A stretch of 64,000 nt of DNA from the NCBI RefSeq assembly GCF_023571765.1, contig NZ_JAMJXC010000011.1:62001-126000 (forward strand). Reading direction: 5' to 3'. The notes beneath the pieces were generated by a model. That model did no database searches and was not told the DNA's origin. It worked only from the letters and a program-made list of their open reading frames with translations. Shown here in pieces: positions 53,599 through 62,236 of the stretch. Position 1 is the stretch's first letter, and each line of letters starts with the position of its first letter. The stretch comes from Xanthobacter aminoxidans (GTDB lineage: Bacteria > Pseudomonadota > Alphaproteobacteria > Rhizobiales > Xanthobacteraceae). The translations under genes were made by a program, and so were the position numbers.

Positions 53599-55147
53599 GG
53601 GTGACCTCATCCCGGCGGGCCGTGGCGTTGGCCCGCTCGTCCTCGACGAAGGCGTGAATGCGATGGTTGATCGGGGCGAGCGCCGCCTGGATCTCGCAAT
53701 AGAGCCCGTGTCCCCGCGCATAGAGCGCCGCGCGCGCGGGATCGGGCGTGGCAGTGGAGACGATGGCGACGCGCCGCGCCGCATCCGCTTCGTCGGCATA
53801 CGCCCCGACGCCCACGCCAGCCAGCAAGGCTGCGCCGAAGGAGGCTTCCGCCACCGCCGGCAACTCAACTTTCACATCCAGCACATCGGCCACGATCTGC
53901 CGCCACAGGGCGCTCTTCGCCCCGCCGCCGGTGAGGCGCGCGGTGGAGAAGTCCAGCCCCTTGGCGCGCAAGGCGACGAGGCAATCCTTCAGCGAATAGG
54001 CGATACCCTCATAGAGCGCCCGCACGAAGTGGCCCGGCCCGTGGTTGAAGCCGATGCCCACGAAATCCGCCCGCAGCAGAGGGTCCCAATGGGGGCTGCG
54101 CTCGCCGTTGAGATAGGGATGGAAGAACAGGCCCTCCGCCCCCGGCCGCACGGCGGCGGCAAGGCGGTCCATCTCGGTGAACACCGCGCCCCCATCCTCG
54201 CCCCCGCGCTTGAAGAAGGTGTCGCGCAGCCATTTGTGAGCAGAGGCGCAAGAATTGGTCGCCGCGATCACATACCAGTGGTCCGGCATGATGTGGGGGT
54301 AGTTGATGACGGTGAAGTCCGGCCGGGGATGGCGGGAGAGCACGCTCACCGTCGCCGCCGTGGCGAGCTTCACCACGCCGAGCCCCTCGCCGGTCATGCC
54401 CGCGCCATAGGTCTCGGCCGCCGTGTCGGAGGTGCCGCACACCACGGGCGTGCCCTCGGCAAGGCCCGTCTGCCGCGCGGCTTCCGCCGTCACGGTGCCC
54501 ACCACGGTCTTCGGCGCCACGATGGGCGGCAGCGTCTCCAAGGGCCAGCCGATCATGGCGCACAATTCGGGCGACCAGCCGCCGGTTGTGGCATCGGCCA
54601 TCAGCGTGCCGACGGCGTCGATGGTGTCCGTCTCCCAGGTGCCGGTGAGGCGGGAGCGCAGCCAGTCCTTGGCCACGTAGAGCCGGCGCACGCGGGCGAA
54701 GGCGGCCGGCTCATGCCGGCGCAGCCACAGCATCTGCGGCAGGGTCCAGGTGGGATTGGCGCGGTTGGCGCCGATCTCCAGGATGCGCGCATCCCATTGC
54801 CGGCGCAGGTCCGCTGTCTCGGGGCCGGAGCGCTGGTCGTTCCACAGAATGGCGGGGCGGATCACCGCGCCGTCCGCATCCTCCAGTACCTGGGTATGGG
54901 CACCGGCGGAGAAGGAGACGGCGAGTACGTCGCGCGGCGATGCGCCGGCGGCGGCGAGCGCGCGCGGCACGGTCTCACATACCGCGCGCCACCAGTCGTG
55001 CGGGTCCTGCTCGCTCCAGCCGGGATAGGGCGCGGAGGTGGCGATGGGCGCGGACGCCTCGCCCGCCAGCGTGCCGTCGATGCGGATCACGCTGGTCTTC
55101 AGCGCCCCCGCGCCGAGATCGATACCGATGAGGAGATCAGCCGCCAC
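53591..55147 (-). CDS. FGGY-family carbohydrate kinase (xylulokinase-like)
   Basis: This 518-residue kinase has the phosphate motif GIDLGAGALKTSV (about residues 7-19), WNDQRS, and the C-terminal LTGGGAKSALWRQIVADVL. It looks most like xylulokinase among FGGY members, phosphorylating a ketopentose or similar ketose. It overlaps the ATPase gene by eight bases and the FAD oxidase gene by 11. Confidence 0.88.
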   Translation of the reverse strand: MAADLLIGIDLGAGALKTSVIRIDGTLAGEASAPIATSAPYPGWSEQDPHDWWRAVCETVPRALAAAGASPRDVLAVSFSAGAHTQVLEDADGAVIRPAILWNDQRSGPETADLRRQWDARILEIGANRANPTWTLPQMLWLRRHEPAAFARVRRLYVAKDWLRSRLTGTWETDTIDAVGTLMADATTGGWSPELCAMIGWPLETLPPIVAPKTVVGTVTAEAARQTGLAEGTPVVCGTSDTAAETYGAGMTGEGLGVVKLATAATVSVLSRHPRPDFTVINYPHIMPDHWYVIAATNSCASAHKWLRDTFFKRGGEDGGAVFTEMDRLAAAVRPGAEGLFFHPYLNGERSPHWDPLLRADFVGIGFNHGPGHFVRALYEGIAYSLKDCLVALRAKGLDFSTARLTGGGAKSALWRQIVADVLDVKVELPAVAEASFGAALLAGVGVGAYADEADAARRVAIVSTATPDPARAALYARGHGLYCEIQAALAPINHRIHAFVEDERANATARRDEVTHG

Positions 55148-56639
55148 GGCGCACGTCCACCGCTCCGGCGGCCGGGCGCAGGCCCAGCTTGCCGGGGTTC
55201 ATGAGGTTGCCCGGATCCAGCGTGTCCTTGATGGCCTGCAGGATGTCGAGGCCGACGCCCAGCTCCCGCGCCAGCCACGGGTTGCGGAACACGCCGACGC
55301 CGTGATGGTGGGCGATGGAGCCGCCGTGGTCCAGCGTCAGGGACTGGATGGTCTCCCACAGCCGCGCATGGAGCGGCAGCGCCTCGGCCTCCGGCATGGG
55401 CGGCAGGCGGATGGTCATGTACTGGCAGGCGCCCTCGGGATAGATGTGCGACCAGTGCGCACCGAAGTGGATGTTCGGGTAGATGGCCCGCACCGCTGCT
55501 TCCATGGCGGCATACATGCCGGGAAGCGCGGACCAGTTGCCCGTCACCTCGATGGTGTCGTTGTAATAGCCCGCCGCTTGCCATTTCTGCGAATAGGCGA
55601 CGTAGCGGTTTTCCTTCCAGTGGTGGTACGGCCCATCGGGCGCGATCAGCGCGCCCTGCGCCTTGGCGATGGCGAGGCTCATCTCCTGTTCCGCGCTCAC
55701 CATGGGCTCGGTGCCGGAGAAGGCGAAGATGCCGAGAATGGGCCGCGTGGCGAATGCCTCAAGCCCCTGCGTGCGCTCCGCGCTCTCCGCCGCGTCGTAG
55801 AGGCGGGCGATGGTCGGGCGCAGTTCGGCCTGCATGATGAGGCGGGCAGTTTCCCACGCCGCTTCCAGCGAGGGGAAGGCCAGCACCACGCCGCGCTCCA
55901 CCTCGGGCTTCTTCCAGATGCGGAGCGTGACCTCGGTGATGATGCCGAACGCACCCTCCCCGCCCACCATCAGGTCGCGGATGGACGGCCCCACCGAACG
56001 GCGGGCGAGCGGGCGCACCTCCAGCAGGCGGCCGTCCGGCAGCACCGCCTTGAGGCCGAGCACGATGTCCTCGATCTTGCCATAGCGGCTCGAGGCCTGC
56101 CCGCCGCCCCGGCAGGCGACCCAGCCGCCCACCGTCGAAATCTCGATGGATTGGGGAAGATGGCCGCAGGTGAAACCCTCGGCATTCAGCGCCGCCTCGA
56201 ACTCCGCGCCGTTCATGCCGGTCTCGACGGTGACCATGGCGTTTTGCGGATCGACCGAGACGATCTTGTCCAGCCGACGCAGGTCCACCATCACCTCGCG
56301 GGCGAGCGGGATGGCGCCGCCCAGCACGCCGGAGCCGTTCCCGAACGGGATGAGCTGGATGTTGCTTGCCCGTGCATGGCGCACGATGGCGGCCACCTCG
56401 TCCGCCGAGCCGGGCCGCACCGCGAGCCGCGGCATGACGCCGGCGAGCTTGCCGGTGCGGGCGCGGAAATTGGCGAAGGGCAAGCGGTCATGGGCATAGG
56501 CGCGCCGGTCTTCGTCGCCGGTCAGCACGTTGTCGCGGCCGACCAGCGCGGCGAAGGCGTCCACCAGCTCCGCATCGGCGGACGCTTCGGATCGCGCGGC
56601 TTCGTTGATGTTGGTTTGGACTGCGGCCGGACCGGTCAT
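55137..56639 (-). CDS. FAD-linked oxidase (GlcD/AGPS-like)
   Basis: This 500-residue flavoprotein has an FAD_binding_4 domain (about residues 55-230, with PFGNGSGVLGG) and an FAD-oxidase C-terminal domain with HHHGVGVFRNPW. The layout matches glycolate oxidase subunit D and alkyl-dihydroxyacetone-phosphate synthase. In this operon it probably oxidises a hydroxy acid or polyol. It is the first gene after the LacI regulator and its operator. The start at 56639 was chosen because the frame further upstream lacks coding character. Confidence 0.85.
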   Translation of the reverse strand: MTGPAAVQTNINEAARSEASADAELVDAFAALVGRDNVLTGDEDRRAYAHDRLPFANFRARTGKLAGVMPRLAVRPGSADEVAAIVRHARASNIQLIPFGNGSGVLGGAIPLAREVMVDLRRLDKIVSVDPQNAMVTVETGMNGAEFEAALNAEGFTCGHLPQSIEISTVGGWVACRGGGQASSRYGKIEDIVLGLKAVLPDGRLLEVRPLARRSVGPSIRDLMVGGEGAFGIITEVTLRIWKKPEVERGVVLAFPSLEAAWETARLIMQAELRPTIARLYDAAESAERTQGLEAFATRPILGIFAFSGTEPMVSAEQEMSLAIAKAQGALIAPDGPYHHWKENRYVAYSQKWQAAGYYNDTIEVTGNWSALPGMYAAMEAAVRAIYPNIHFGAHWSHIYPEGACQYMTIRLPPMPEAEALPLHARLWETIQSLTLDHGGSIAHHHGVGVFRNPWLARELGVGLDILQAIKDTLDPGNLMNPGKLGLRPAAGAVDVRRGG

Positions 56640-56722
56640 AGGCACCTCTTTGCGCGAGAGGCACGGCGATGCGATCCCTTGCGGGCTCCCATGCTGGCGT
56701 CCTCCCATCGTCGTTTTCGATC

Positions 56723-56742
56723 TTGAACAATCGTTTGTTCAA
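56723..56742. promoter_or_regulatory. 20-bp LacI-type operator
   Basis: TTGAACAATCGTTTGTTCAA pairs 9 of 10 positions around a central CG, the hallmark of LacI-family sites. It lies 84 bases before the FAD oxidase gene and directly after the LacI gene, so it would control the polyol operon. Confidence 0.8.
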
Positions 56743-56780
56743 AGCTGTCAGAGAAAGCCGGAGGCGTCAAGCGGGGATAT

Positions 56781-57785
56781 TCAGATGGGGGCGGGACCGG
56801 TGGAGCCGCGCACCACGAGGGCGCCGGGCGGCAGCGGCGCGACCGGGGCCGGGTCTTCCCCGCCGAGCGCCCGGATGAGCAGGTCGGCGGCGACGCGGCC
56901 CATCTCCTCGGTGGGCATGGCCACGCTGGTGAGGGCGGGATAGAGCATTCGCGCCACCGGCGCGTCGTGCAGGCCGATGACGGAGATATCCTCGGGAATG
57001 CGCAGGCCCGCCTCATGCAGCGTCGCCATGGCGCCGGCGGCGGACACAAGCGTCGCCGCCAGCACCGCCGTGGGGTGTTGCGGCAGCAGCGCCCGCATGG
57101 CCTGCGTGCCGCCTTCGGCCGTGTAGCCCGCCACGCCTACAAGCGCTTCATCGAAGGCGATGCCGGCCGCCGCGAGCCCGTCGCGATAGCCCTGCAGGCG
57201 CTCGCGGGCATTGAAGCCGCCCTCGCGACCGGCAAGATGGGCAATGCGGCGGTGGCCCAGCGCGGTGAGATGCTCCACGCCCTTGCGGGCGGCGGCGCGG
57301 CTGTCCAGCACCACGGAGAGCGGCGCGCCGGGCAGGATGCGGTTCATGAGCACGAAGGGCACCCGCGCGGCGGCGAGATCCGTGCGCAGCACCTCGTCAT
57401 CGTCGAGGCTCGCGACCAGAAGGCCGTCCACGCGGTTGGTGCGGGAAATCTTGGCGATCGTGGTGGCCGTCTCCCCCGGCTCGCGATGGGAGATGAGCAG
57501 CGAATAGCCGCGCTCGGCCGCCTCCAGCTCGGCCCCGCGGATGGCCGAGGCGAAGACCGGGTTGTCGAGCTGGGGCACCACGATGCCGAGCGTATCCGTG
57601 CGCTGGGTCCTGAGCCCACGCGCCAGCGGATTGGCGAGGTACTGCATCTCCTCGGCGATCTTCAGGATGCGGACGCGCGTCTCTTCGCGCACCCGCTGGC
57701 TCGCCTCCCCCCTGAGGACGCGTGAGGCCGTCGACATGTCGACGCCCGCCGCCCGCGCCACATCCGCCAATGTCACCCTCGCCAT
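56781..57785 (-). CDS. LacI-family transcriptional regulator
   Basis: This 334-residue protein has a LacI helix-turn-helix (VTLADVARAAGVDMSTASRVL, about residues 4-24) and a sensor domain of ribose-binding type. It heads the polyol operon on the same strand, and the operator is in the 141-base gap after it. The ATG at 57785 puts the helix-turn-helix at the N-terminus; the frame further upstream is not coding. Confidence 0.9.
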   Translation of the reverse strand: MARVTLADVARAAGVDMSTASRVLRGEASQRVREETRVRILKIAEEMQYLANPLARGLRTQRTDTLGIVVPQLDNPVFASAIRGAELEAAERGYSLLISHREPGETATTIAKISRTNRVDGLLVASLDDDEVLRTDLAAARVPFVLMNRILPGAPLSVVLDSRAAARKGVEHLTALGHRRIAHLAGREGGFNARERLQGYRDGLAAAGIAFDEALVGVAGYTAEGGTQAMRALLPQHPTAVLAATLVSAAGAMATLHEAGLRIPEDISVIGLHDAPVARMLYPALTSVAMPTEEMGRVAADLLIRALGGEDPAPVAPLPPGALVVRGSTGPAPI

Positions 57786-57861
57786 TCCGCCGGAGCCCCC
57801 TGCCAGCTCTCCCGCGCCCACCATCCTCCAGGCACGGGCGTCTTTGCAAGGCGGGCGAAAA

Positions 57862-57886
57862 GCCCCGCCGACCGGGCCGGCGGGGC
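57862..57886 (-). terminator. intrinsic terminator of the formamidase operon
   Basis: GCCCCGCCG (57862-57870) pairs with CGGCGGGGC (57878-57886) around seven bases. On the minus strand TTTTCG follows. It begins eight bases after the FmdB stop. Confidence 0.75.
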
Positions 57887-57894
57887 GGAGCGGC

Positions 57895-58197
57895 TCAGTG
57901 GCCGAGCGACCAGCGCCGCTCGATGGGGGCGGGCTGCTTCTTGCGGGTGGCGCAGAGCGAGCAGCCACAGCCGGCCAGATGCTCGCGCTTGACCACCTTG
58001 GGCTCGGCAGAGGTCTTCTCCGAGCGGTCGATGGCCCGGCGCAGCTTGCCGTTCATGGTGCTGAGGCGGGGCATCGCCATCTCGCGCGGCGCCTCGCCGC
58101 TGCAATTGGGGCAGCAGGCGGGCTGTTCGGCCGCGCTCATGGAGCCCCAGTCGTCGAAGGGGCCGCAGGCCTCGCAGGAGTAGGTATAGAGGGGCAT
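57895..58197 (-). CDS. fmdB: FmdB-family zinc-ribbon regulatory protein
   Basis: This 100-residue protein starts MPLYTYSCEACG and contains a CxxC...CxxC zinc ribbon (SCEACG, CCPNCSG), the FmdB signature. A second Cys cluster (GCGCSLC) lies near the C-terminus. FmdB proteins are linked to formamidase expression. It is the last gene of the fmdA-amiS-fmdB operon; a hairpin separates it from the channel gene. Confidence 0.88.
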   Translation of the reverse strand: MPLYTYSCEACGPFDDWGSMSAAEQPACCPNCSGEAPREMAMPRLSTMNGKLRRAIDRSEKTSAEPKVVKREHLAGCGCSLCATRKKQPAPIERRWSLGH

Positions 58198-58218
58198 CGT
58201 CTGTCTCCCGGGGGGAAA

Positions 58219-58240
58219 CGGGCGGCCCACGGGCCGCCCG
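58219..58240. other. 10-bp perfect intergenic hairpin (fmdB-amiS)
   Basis: CGGGCGGCCC pairs perfectly with GGGCCGCCCG with a two-base loop, in the 52-base gap. There is no T-tract. Confidence 0.45.
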
Positions 58241-58249
58241 GATGGAGTG

Positions 58250-58768
58250 TCAGGGGTTGAGCCAGCCCTGAAGCAGCGAGAGGCCGGGCACCCAGCCGGT
58301 GAGAATGCCGATGAGCACGGTGAAGGCGCCGGTGAACTTCAGGATCGGCTGCTTCATGGTCAGCAGCAGGAAGTAGCAGAACCAGAGCAGGCCCCAGCCC
58401 ACCCAGTTCCACCCCATCCAGAGCCCGATGGGGCTGTCCGCCCCACGCAGCGACTGGATCGCCACCGGCGCCACGGTGATGGCCACGAACAGGCTGAACC
58501 AGCCGAGCCCCCGCCCGTCCACCTTGGTGACGCGGTTGTAGGCCACCCAGAAATAGGTGGCGGTGAACAAGAGCGTCAGCGCGGCGCCCTTGATGGAGGC
58601 CGCATCCGCCGCCGGGTTGAAGGCCCAGAACAGCGAGATGGCGAGCGTCACCACGCCCGACACCACGTTCACGACGATGATCTCGCGGTCCTCGATCTTG
58701 CCCAGCAGCCAGAGGCCGTTGAGCACGAGCACCGCGCCCACATAGAGCAGGCCAAGTCCAAGCAGCAT
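58250..58768 (-). CDS. amiS: AmiS/UreI-family amide/urea channel
   Basis: This 172-residue protein has six transmembrane segments and the AmiS/UreI features LLYVGAVLVLNG, GAALTLLFTATYFWVAYN and WGLLWFCYFLL. It forms a proton-gated or ungated channel for urea or short amides in the inner membrane. It lies between formamidase and FmdB, which fits formamide or urea uptake. The ATG at 58768 places the first helix at the N-terminus. Confidence 0.9.
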   Translation of the reverse strand: MLLGLGLLYVGAVLVLNGLWLLGKIEDREIIVVNVVSGVVTLAISLFWAFNPAADAASIKGAALTLLFTATYFWVAYNRVTKVDGRGLGWFSLFVAITVAPVAIQSLRGADSPIGLWMGWNWVGWGLLWFCYFLLLTMKQPILKFTGAFTVLIGILTGWVPGLSLLQGWLNP

Positions 58769-58782
58769 GATGGATCTCCTCA

Positions 58783-58808
58783 GCCCCGGCCGATGGCTCG
58801 GCCGGGGC
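58783..58808. other. 10-bp perfect intergenic hairpin (amiS-fmdA)
   Basis: GCCCCGGCCG pairs perfectly with CGGCCGGGGC around six bases in the 70-base gap between fmdA and amiS. There is no T-tract. Confidence 0.45.
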
Positions 58809-58838
58809 GACAGGGGTTGTTCCGAAGGTGCCTGGACT

Positions 58839-60065
58839 TCAGCTCGCGCGGGCGACGTCGACACCCGAGACCTGCCGGGTGGGCCCGGTGGAGTTCGGGT
58901 TGATGTCGAAGTCGAAGATCTTGGTGGGGATCGCTACCGTCGCGCACACGTTCGGGATGTCCACGATGCCGGCGATGCGCCCCTCCACCGGCGCGGTGCC
59001 GAGGATGGTATAGGCCTGCTCGCCGGAATAGCCGAATTTCTTCAGGTATTCGATGGCGTTGAGGCAGGCCCGGCGATAAGCGACATGGGCATCGAGATAG
59101 TATTGCTCGCCGGTGTGCTCATCCACCGAGATGCCTTCGAAGATGAGGTAGTCGTCGAAGTGCGGGTCGATGGGGCTCGGCTTGAAGATGGGGTTGATGA
59201 CCCCGTATTTGGCCATGCCGCCCTTGATGAGGCCCACGCCGATGTCGATCCACCCGGCCATCTCGATGGCGCCGCAGAAGGTGATCTCGCCGTCGCCCTG
59301 GGAGAAGTGGATGTCGCCCATGGAGAGGCCGCCGCCCTTCACATAGACCGGGAAGTAGCAACGCGAGCCACGCGACAGGTTCTTGATGTCGCAATTGCCA
59401 CCGTGCTCGCGCGGCGGCACGGTGCGCCAGCCTTCCGCCGCCGCCTTGTCGCGCATCGCTCCGGTCATCTGGCCCATCAGGGCAGTGTCGGCATAGGGCA
59501 GCGCCGCGAGCGGCGGCACGCGCTGCGGATCGGTGGCGACGAGGGCGGCCTCGCGGCGGTTCGCCTCGGCCATCAGCTTGTGGTCGGGCAGGCAGCCGAT
59601 CAGGCCGGGGTGGATGAGGCCGGGATAGCGCACCCGCGGCACATGGCGGGAGGTGGTGTAGATGCCGTGGAAGTCCCAGCAGGACTTCACCGCCTCGGGA
59701 TAGTGCTCGGTGAGGAAGCCGCCGCCGTTCTGCTTGTCGAACAGGCCGTTGAAGCCCCACTCGGAACCTTCGATGGGGCCGATGTCGAGGATGTCCACCA
59801 CCATCAGGTCGCCCGGCTCGGCGCCCTCCACGCCGAACGGACCGCTCAGATAGTGCACCTTGGTGAGGTCCACGTCGCGCACGTCGTTGGCGCTGTCGTT
59901 GTTGCCGATCTGCCCGCCGGTCCAGTCGTAGCATTCGACCCGGAACTCGTCGCCCGGCTTGAACATCTCGACCATGGGCAGGTCCGGATGCCAGCGATTG
60001 TGCGTCTTGATGGTCTGCTGCTCGGGCTTCTTGTTGAGGTCGATCTTGAAGACGGTCTTTGCCAT
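58839..60065 (-). CDS. fmdA: formamidase
   Basis: This 408-residue enzyme matches the FmdA formamidase family: AKTVFKIDLNKKPEQQ at the N-terminus, HNRWHPDLP, GGNCDIKNL, FSQGDGEITFCGAIEM, and the C-terminal PTKIFDFDI. It releases ammonia and formate from formamide in the cytoplasm. It heads the fmdA-amiS-fmdB operon and is divergent from an OmpR-type regulator, with a repeat-rich promoter gap. The start ATG at 60065 has a GGAGG 8-9 bases upstream. Confidence 0.95.
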   Translation of the reverse strand: MAKTVFKIDLNKKPEQQTIKTHNRWHPDLPMVEMFKPGDEFRVECYDWTGGQIGNNDSANDVRDVDLTKVHYLSGPFGVEGAEPGDLMVVDILDIGPIEGSEWGFNGLFDKQNGGGFLTEHYPEAVKSCWDFHGIYTTSRHVPRVRYPGLIHPGLIGCLPDHKLMAEANRREAALVATDPQRVPPLAALPYADTALMGQMTGAMRDKAAAEGWRTVPPREHGGNCDIKNLSRGSRCYFPVYVKGGGLSMGDIHFSQGDGEITFCGAIEMAGWIDIGVGLIKGGMAKYGVINPIFKPSPIDPHFDDYLIFEGISVDEHTGEQYYLDAHVAYRRACLNAIEYLKKFGYSGEQAYTILGTAPVEGRIAGIVDIPNVCATVAIPTKIFDFDINPNSTGPTRQVSGVDVARAS

Positions 60066-60165
60066 GGGGCTTCCTCCTTGGAGGGTGCCGCGGCTTTCGC
60101 GCCGCTCTACGGGCAGCCTTGAAGCCGCCACGCCCGCACCCTGCCCAGGAAAGCTAGGAAGCCCA

Positions 60166-60218
60166 TGTAAGCGGCTTAGGCGCTTCGTGGGCCGCGCATG
60201 TAAAATTTTGTAAGCGGC
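60166..60218. promoter_or_regulatory. TGTAA direct repeats, candidate response-regulator sites
   Basis: TGTAAGCGGC occurs at 60166-60175 and 60209-60218, and another TGTAA at 60199-60203, ten bases before the last copy. Ten-base phasing of direct repeats is what OmpR-type regulators bind. They lie between fmdA and the divergent regulator gene. Confidence 0.55.
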
Positions 60219-60316
60219 CGCGGCTCGGGCGCGCATCGCCCGCCGGTCGCGCTATGATCGCGAGGCGAAGCAATCTTGGGACGAAGCAGAAGCTCAGCGC
60301 GAGGGTGCACGGCGGG

Positions 60317-61063
60317 ATGATGAACGAGGCTGCGCGCAGTCCGAAAATCCTGATGGTGGACGACGACCGCCGGATGTGCGGCTTCGTCACCAAGTTCTTG
60401 GCGCGGGAAGGCTTCTGCGCCGATTTCGCGCTGGACGGCAGCGCCATGCGCGACGCGCTGGCGGCGACGCGCTTCGACCTCATCATTCTCGACCTCACCT
60501 TTCCCCGCGGCGAAGACGGGCTCTCCCTCGCCCGCGCGGTGCGCGCCGGCTGGGACATGCCACTGCTCGTGCTGTCGGCCAAGTGCGAGACGGTGGACAA
60601 GATCGTGTGCCTGGAACTCGGCGCGGACGACTACGTGACCAAGCCGTTCGAGCCGCGCGAGCTGCTCGCACGGGTGCGGGCGCTGTTGCGGCGCGCCAAT
60701 GGCGCCATCCGCACCACGCCCCCCTCCCCTGCCCCGGCCGTGTCCGCCGGCCATCATCTGGCGTTCGGCGTCTTTCGGCTCGACCTCGACCGCCGCGAGC
60801 TGACCCGGCAGGACGGCACCCGCGTGGCGCTGACCAGCCACGAATTCCGCCTGCTCGCCGCCCTCGCCGAGCGGCCCGGCCGGGTGCTCACCCGCGACCA
60901 GATGCTGGATCTCGTCGCCAACCGGCAGTGGGCGCCATTCGACCGCAGCATCGACGTGCTGGTCGGCAAGCTCCGGCGCAAGCTGGAGGATGGCGGCGGC
61001 GCCGAGATCATCAAGACCGTACGCGGGGAAGGCTATGTCTTCACCCCGCCCGCGCCCCACTGA
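60317..61063 (+). CDS. OmpR-family response regulator
   Basis: This 248-residue protein has a receiver domain (about residues 8-120: acidic DDD, phosphoacceptor Asp in LILDLTF, Lys in VTKPF) and a C-terminal winged helix (about 150-242, with LTSHEFRLLAALAE and TVRGEGYVF). It is divergent from fmdA and next to two kinases, so it probably activates the formamidase operon. The ATG at 60317 was chosen; the frame is open 21 codons further upstream. Confidence 0.9.
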   Translation: MMNEAARSPKILMVDDDRRMCGFVTKFLAREGFCADFALDGSAMRDALAATRFDLIILDLTFPRGEDGLSLARAVRAGWDMPLLVLSAKCETVDKIVCLELGADDYVTKPFEPRELLARVRALLRRANGAIRTTPPSPAPAVSAGHHLAFGVFRLDLDRRELTRQDGTRVALTSHEFRLLAALAERPGRVLTRDQMLDLVANRQWAPFDRSIDVLVGKLRRKLEDGGGAEIIKTVRGEGYVFTPPAPH

Positions 61064-61072
61064 AGCGTCGCC

Positions 61073-62236
61073 TCAAGCGCCGCGCGGGGCGGCCGGCAGC
61101 AGCAGCGTGACGCGGGTGCCCGCCCCCGGCTCGCTCTCGATGACGAGGTTGCCGCCAGACTGCCGCGCGAAGCCGTAGACCGTCGCGAGGCCGAGGCCGC
61201 TGCCGCTCTCCGCCGGCTTGGTGGAGAAGAAGGGATGGAACGCCCGCTCCACCACGTCCGGCGCCATGCCGCAGCCGGCATCCTCCACCACCAGCGCCAC
61301 GTAGGTGCCGGGCGGCATGTCATCCAGAAGCACGGGCGCGCCGGGGGCAAGGTCACGCAGTTCGGCGCCGAGGCGGATGGTGCCGCGCCCGTCGAGGGCA
61401 TCGCGCGCGTTGAGCATGAGGTTGAGCAGGCTCGCCTCCAGCTGGCGCGCATCGACAATGGCGGCACACGGCTCACGCGCGACCAGCCGATCCAGTGCAA
61501 TGCCGGCGCCCAGCGCGGCGTTCGCCTGGTGGATCACCTGGTCGAGCACATGGTCGAGGTCCACGAGGCGCGGCAGCAGCGGCTGCGCCCGGCCCACGGC
61601 GAGCAACTGGCGGCTGGCGGCGATGCCTTCCTCCACCGCGCTGAGCGCATCCGCCACCAGCTCGCGCATCACCGCGCGATCCCCCGGCGGATCGCGCAGC
61701 ACCTCCTCCTGAAGCAGCTTGAGATTACCGCCGACCACCGCGAGGAGGTTATTGAAATCGTGGGCGATGCCCGCCGAGAGCCGGCCGATGGCCTCCAGCC
61801 GCCGGCTGCGGCGCAACAGTTCCTCCGCCTGCGCCCGCTCGTGGGCCAGCGCGTGGCGATCGAAGCAGCGGCCGAGGGTGGCGAGAAGATCATCGGGATC
61901 AAACGGCTTGCAGACATAGTCATAGGCGCCGGCCTGCAAGGCCCGGATCGCGGTGGGCACGGAGGCATAGGCCGTCACCATCACCACCAGCAGGTCCGGC
62001 CGGATGCGACCGAGTTCCGTGGCGAGGGCCACGCCGTCCTCCCGTCCGAGGCGGATGTCCACCAGAGCGACGCCCGGCGCCTCAGGCGCCATGGCTTCCA
62101 CCCGCGCTCTGGCACCGGCGCCGTCATGGGCGACGGCGATCACATAGCCTTCCATCTCCAGCAGCGCGGCGAGGCTGCCGGCGAAGTCCTGGTCGTCGTC
62201 CACGATCAGGACGCGTCGTTCCGCCCTACGCGGCAT
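61073..62236 (-). CDS. receiver-histidine kinase hybrid
   Basis: This 387-residue protein has an N-terminal receiver (about residues 8-120: DDDQD, phosphoacceptor Asp in VDIRLG, Lys in CKPFD) followed by a HisKA dimer domain (His in GIAHDFNNLL) and an ATPase domain (NLMLNARDAL, DAGCGM, GSGLGLATV). A receiver before the kinase is unusual; such soluble proteins relay phosphate between a sensor and a regulator. The start at 62236 has GGGGAG seven bases upstream. It overlaps the sensor-kinase stop by 11 bases and is convergent with the OmpR-type gene. Confidence 0.88.
   Translation of the reverse strand: MPRRAERRVLIVDDDQDFAGSLAALLEMEGYVIAVAHDGAGARARVEAMAPEAPGVALVDIRLGREDGVALATELGRIRPDLLVVMVTAYASVPTAIRALQAGAYDYVCKPFDPDDLLATLGRCFDRHALAHERAQAEELLRRSRRLEAIGRLSAGIAHDFNNLLAVVGGNLKLLQEEVLRDPPGDRAVMRELVADALSAVEEGIAASRQLLAVGRAQPLLPRLVDLDHVLDQVIHQANAALGAGIALDRLVAREPCAAIVDARQLEASLLNLMLNARDALDGRGTIRLGAELRDLAPGAPVLLDDMPPGTYVALVVEDAGCGMAPDVVERAFHPFFSTKPAESGSGLGLATVYGFARQSGGNLVIESEPGAGTRVTLLLPAAPRGA

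Noticed and set aside
60066-60316. Third ANTAR leader upstream of fmdA
   Set aside because: No pair of AnnGnn hexaloop hairpins or intrinsic terminator was found in this gap; direct repeats and a two-component regulator fit better.
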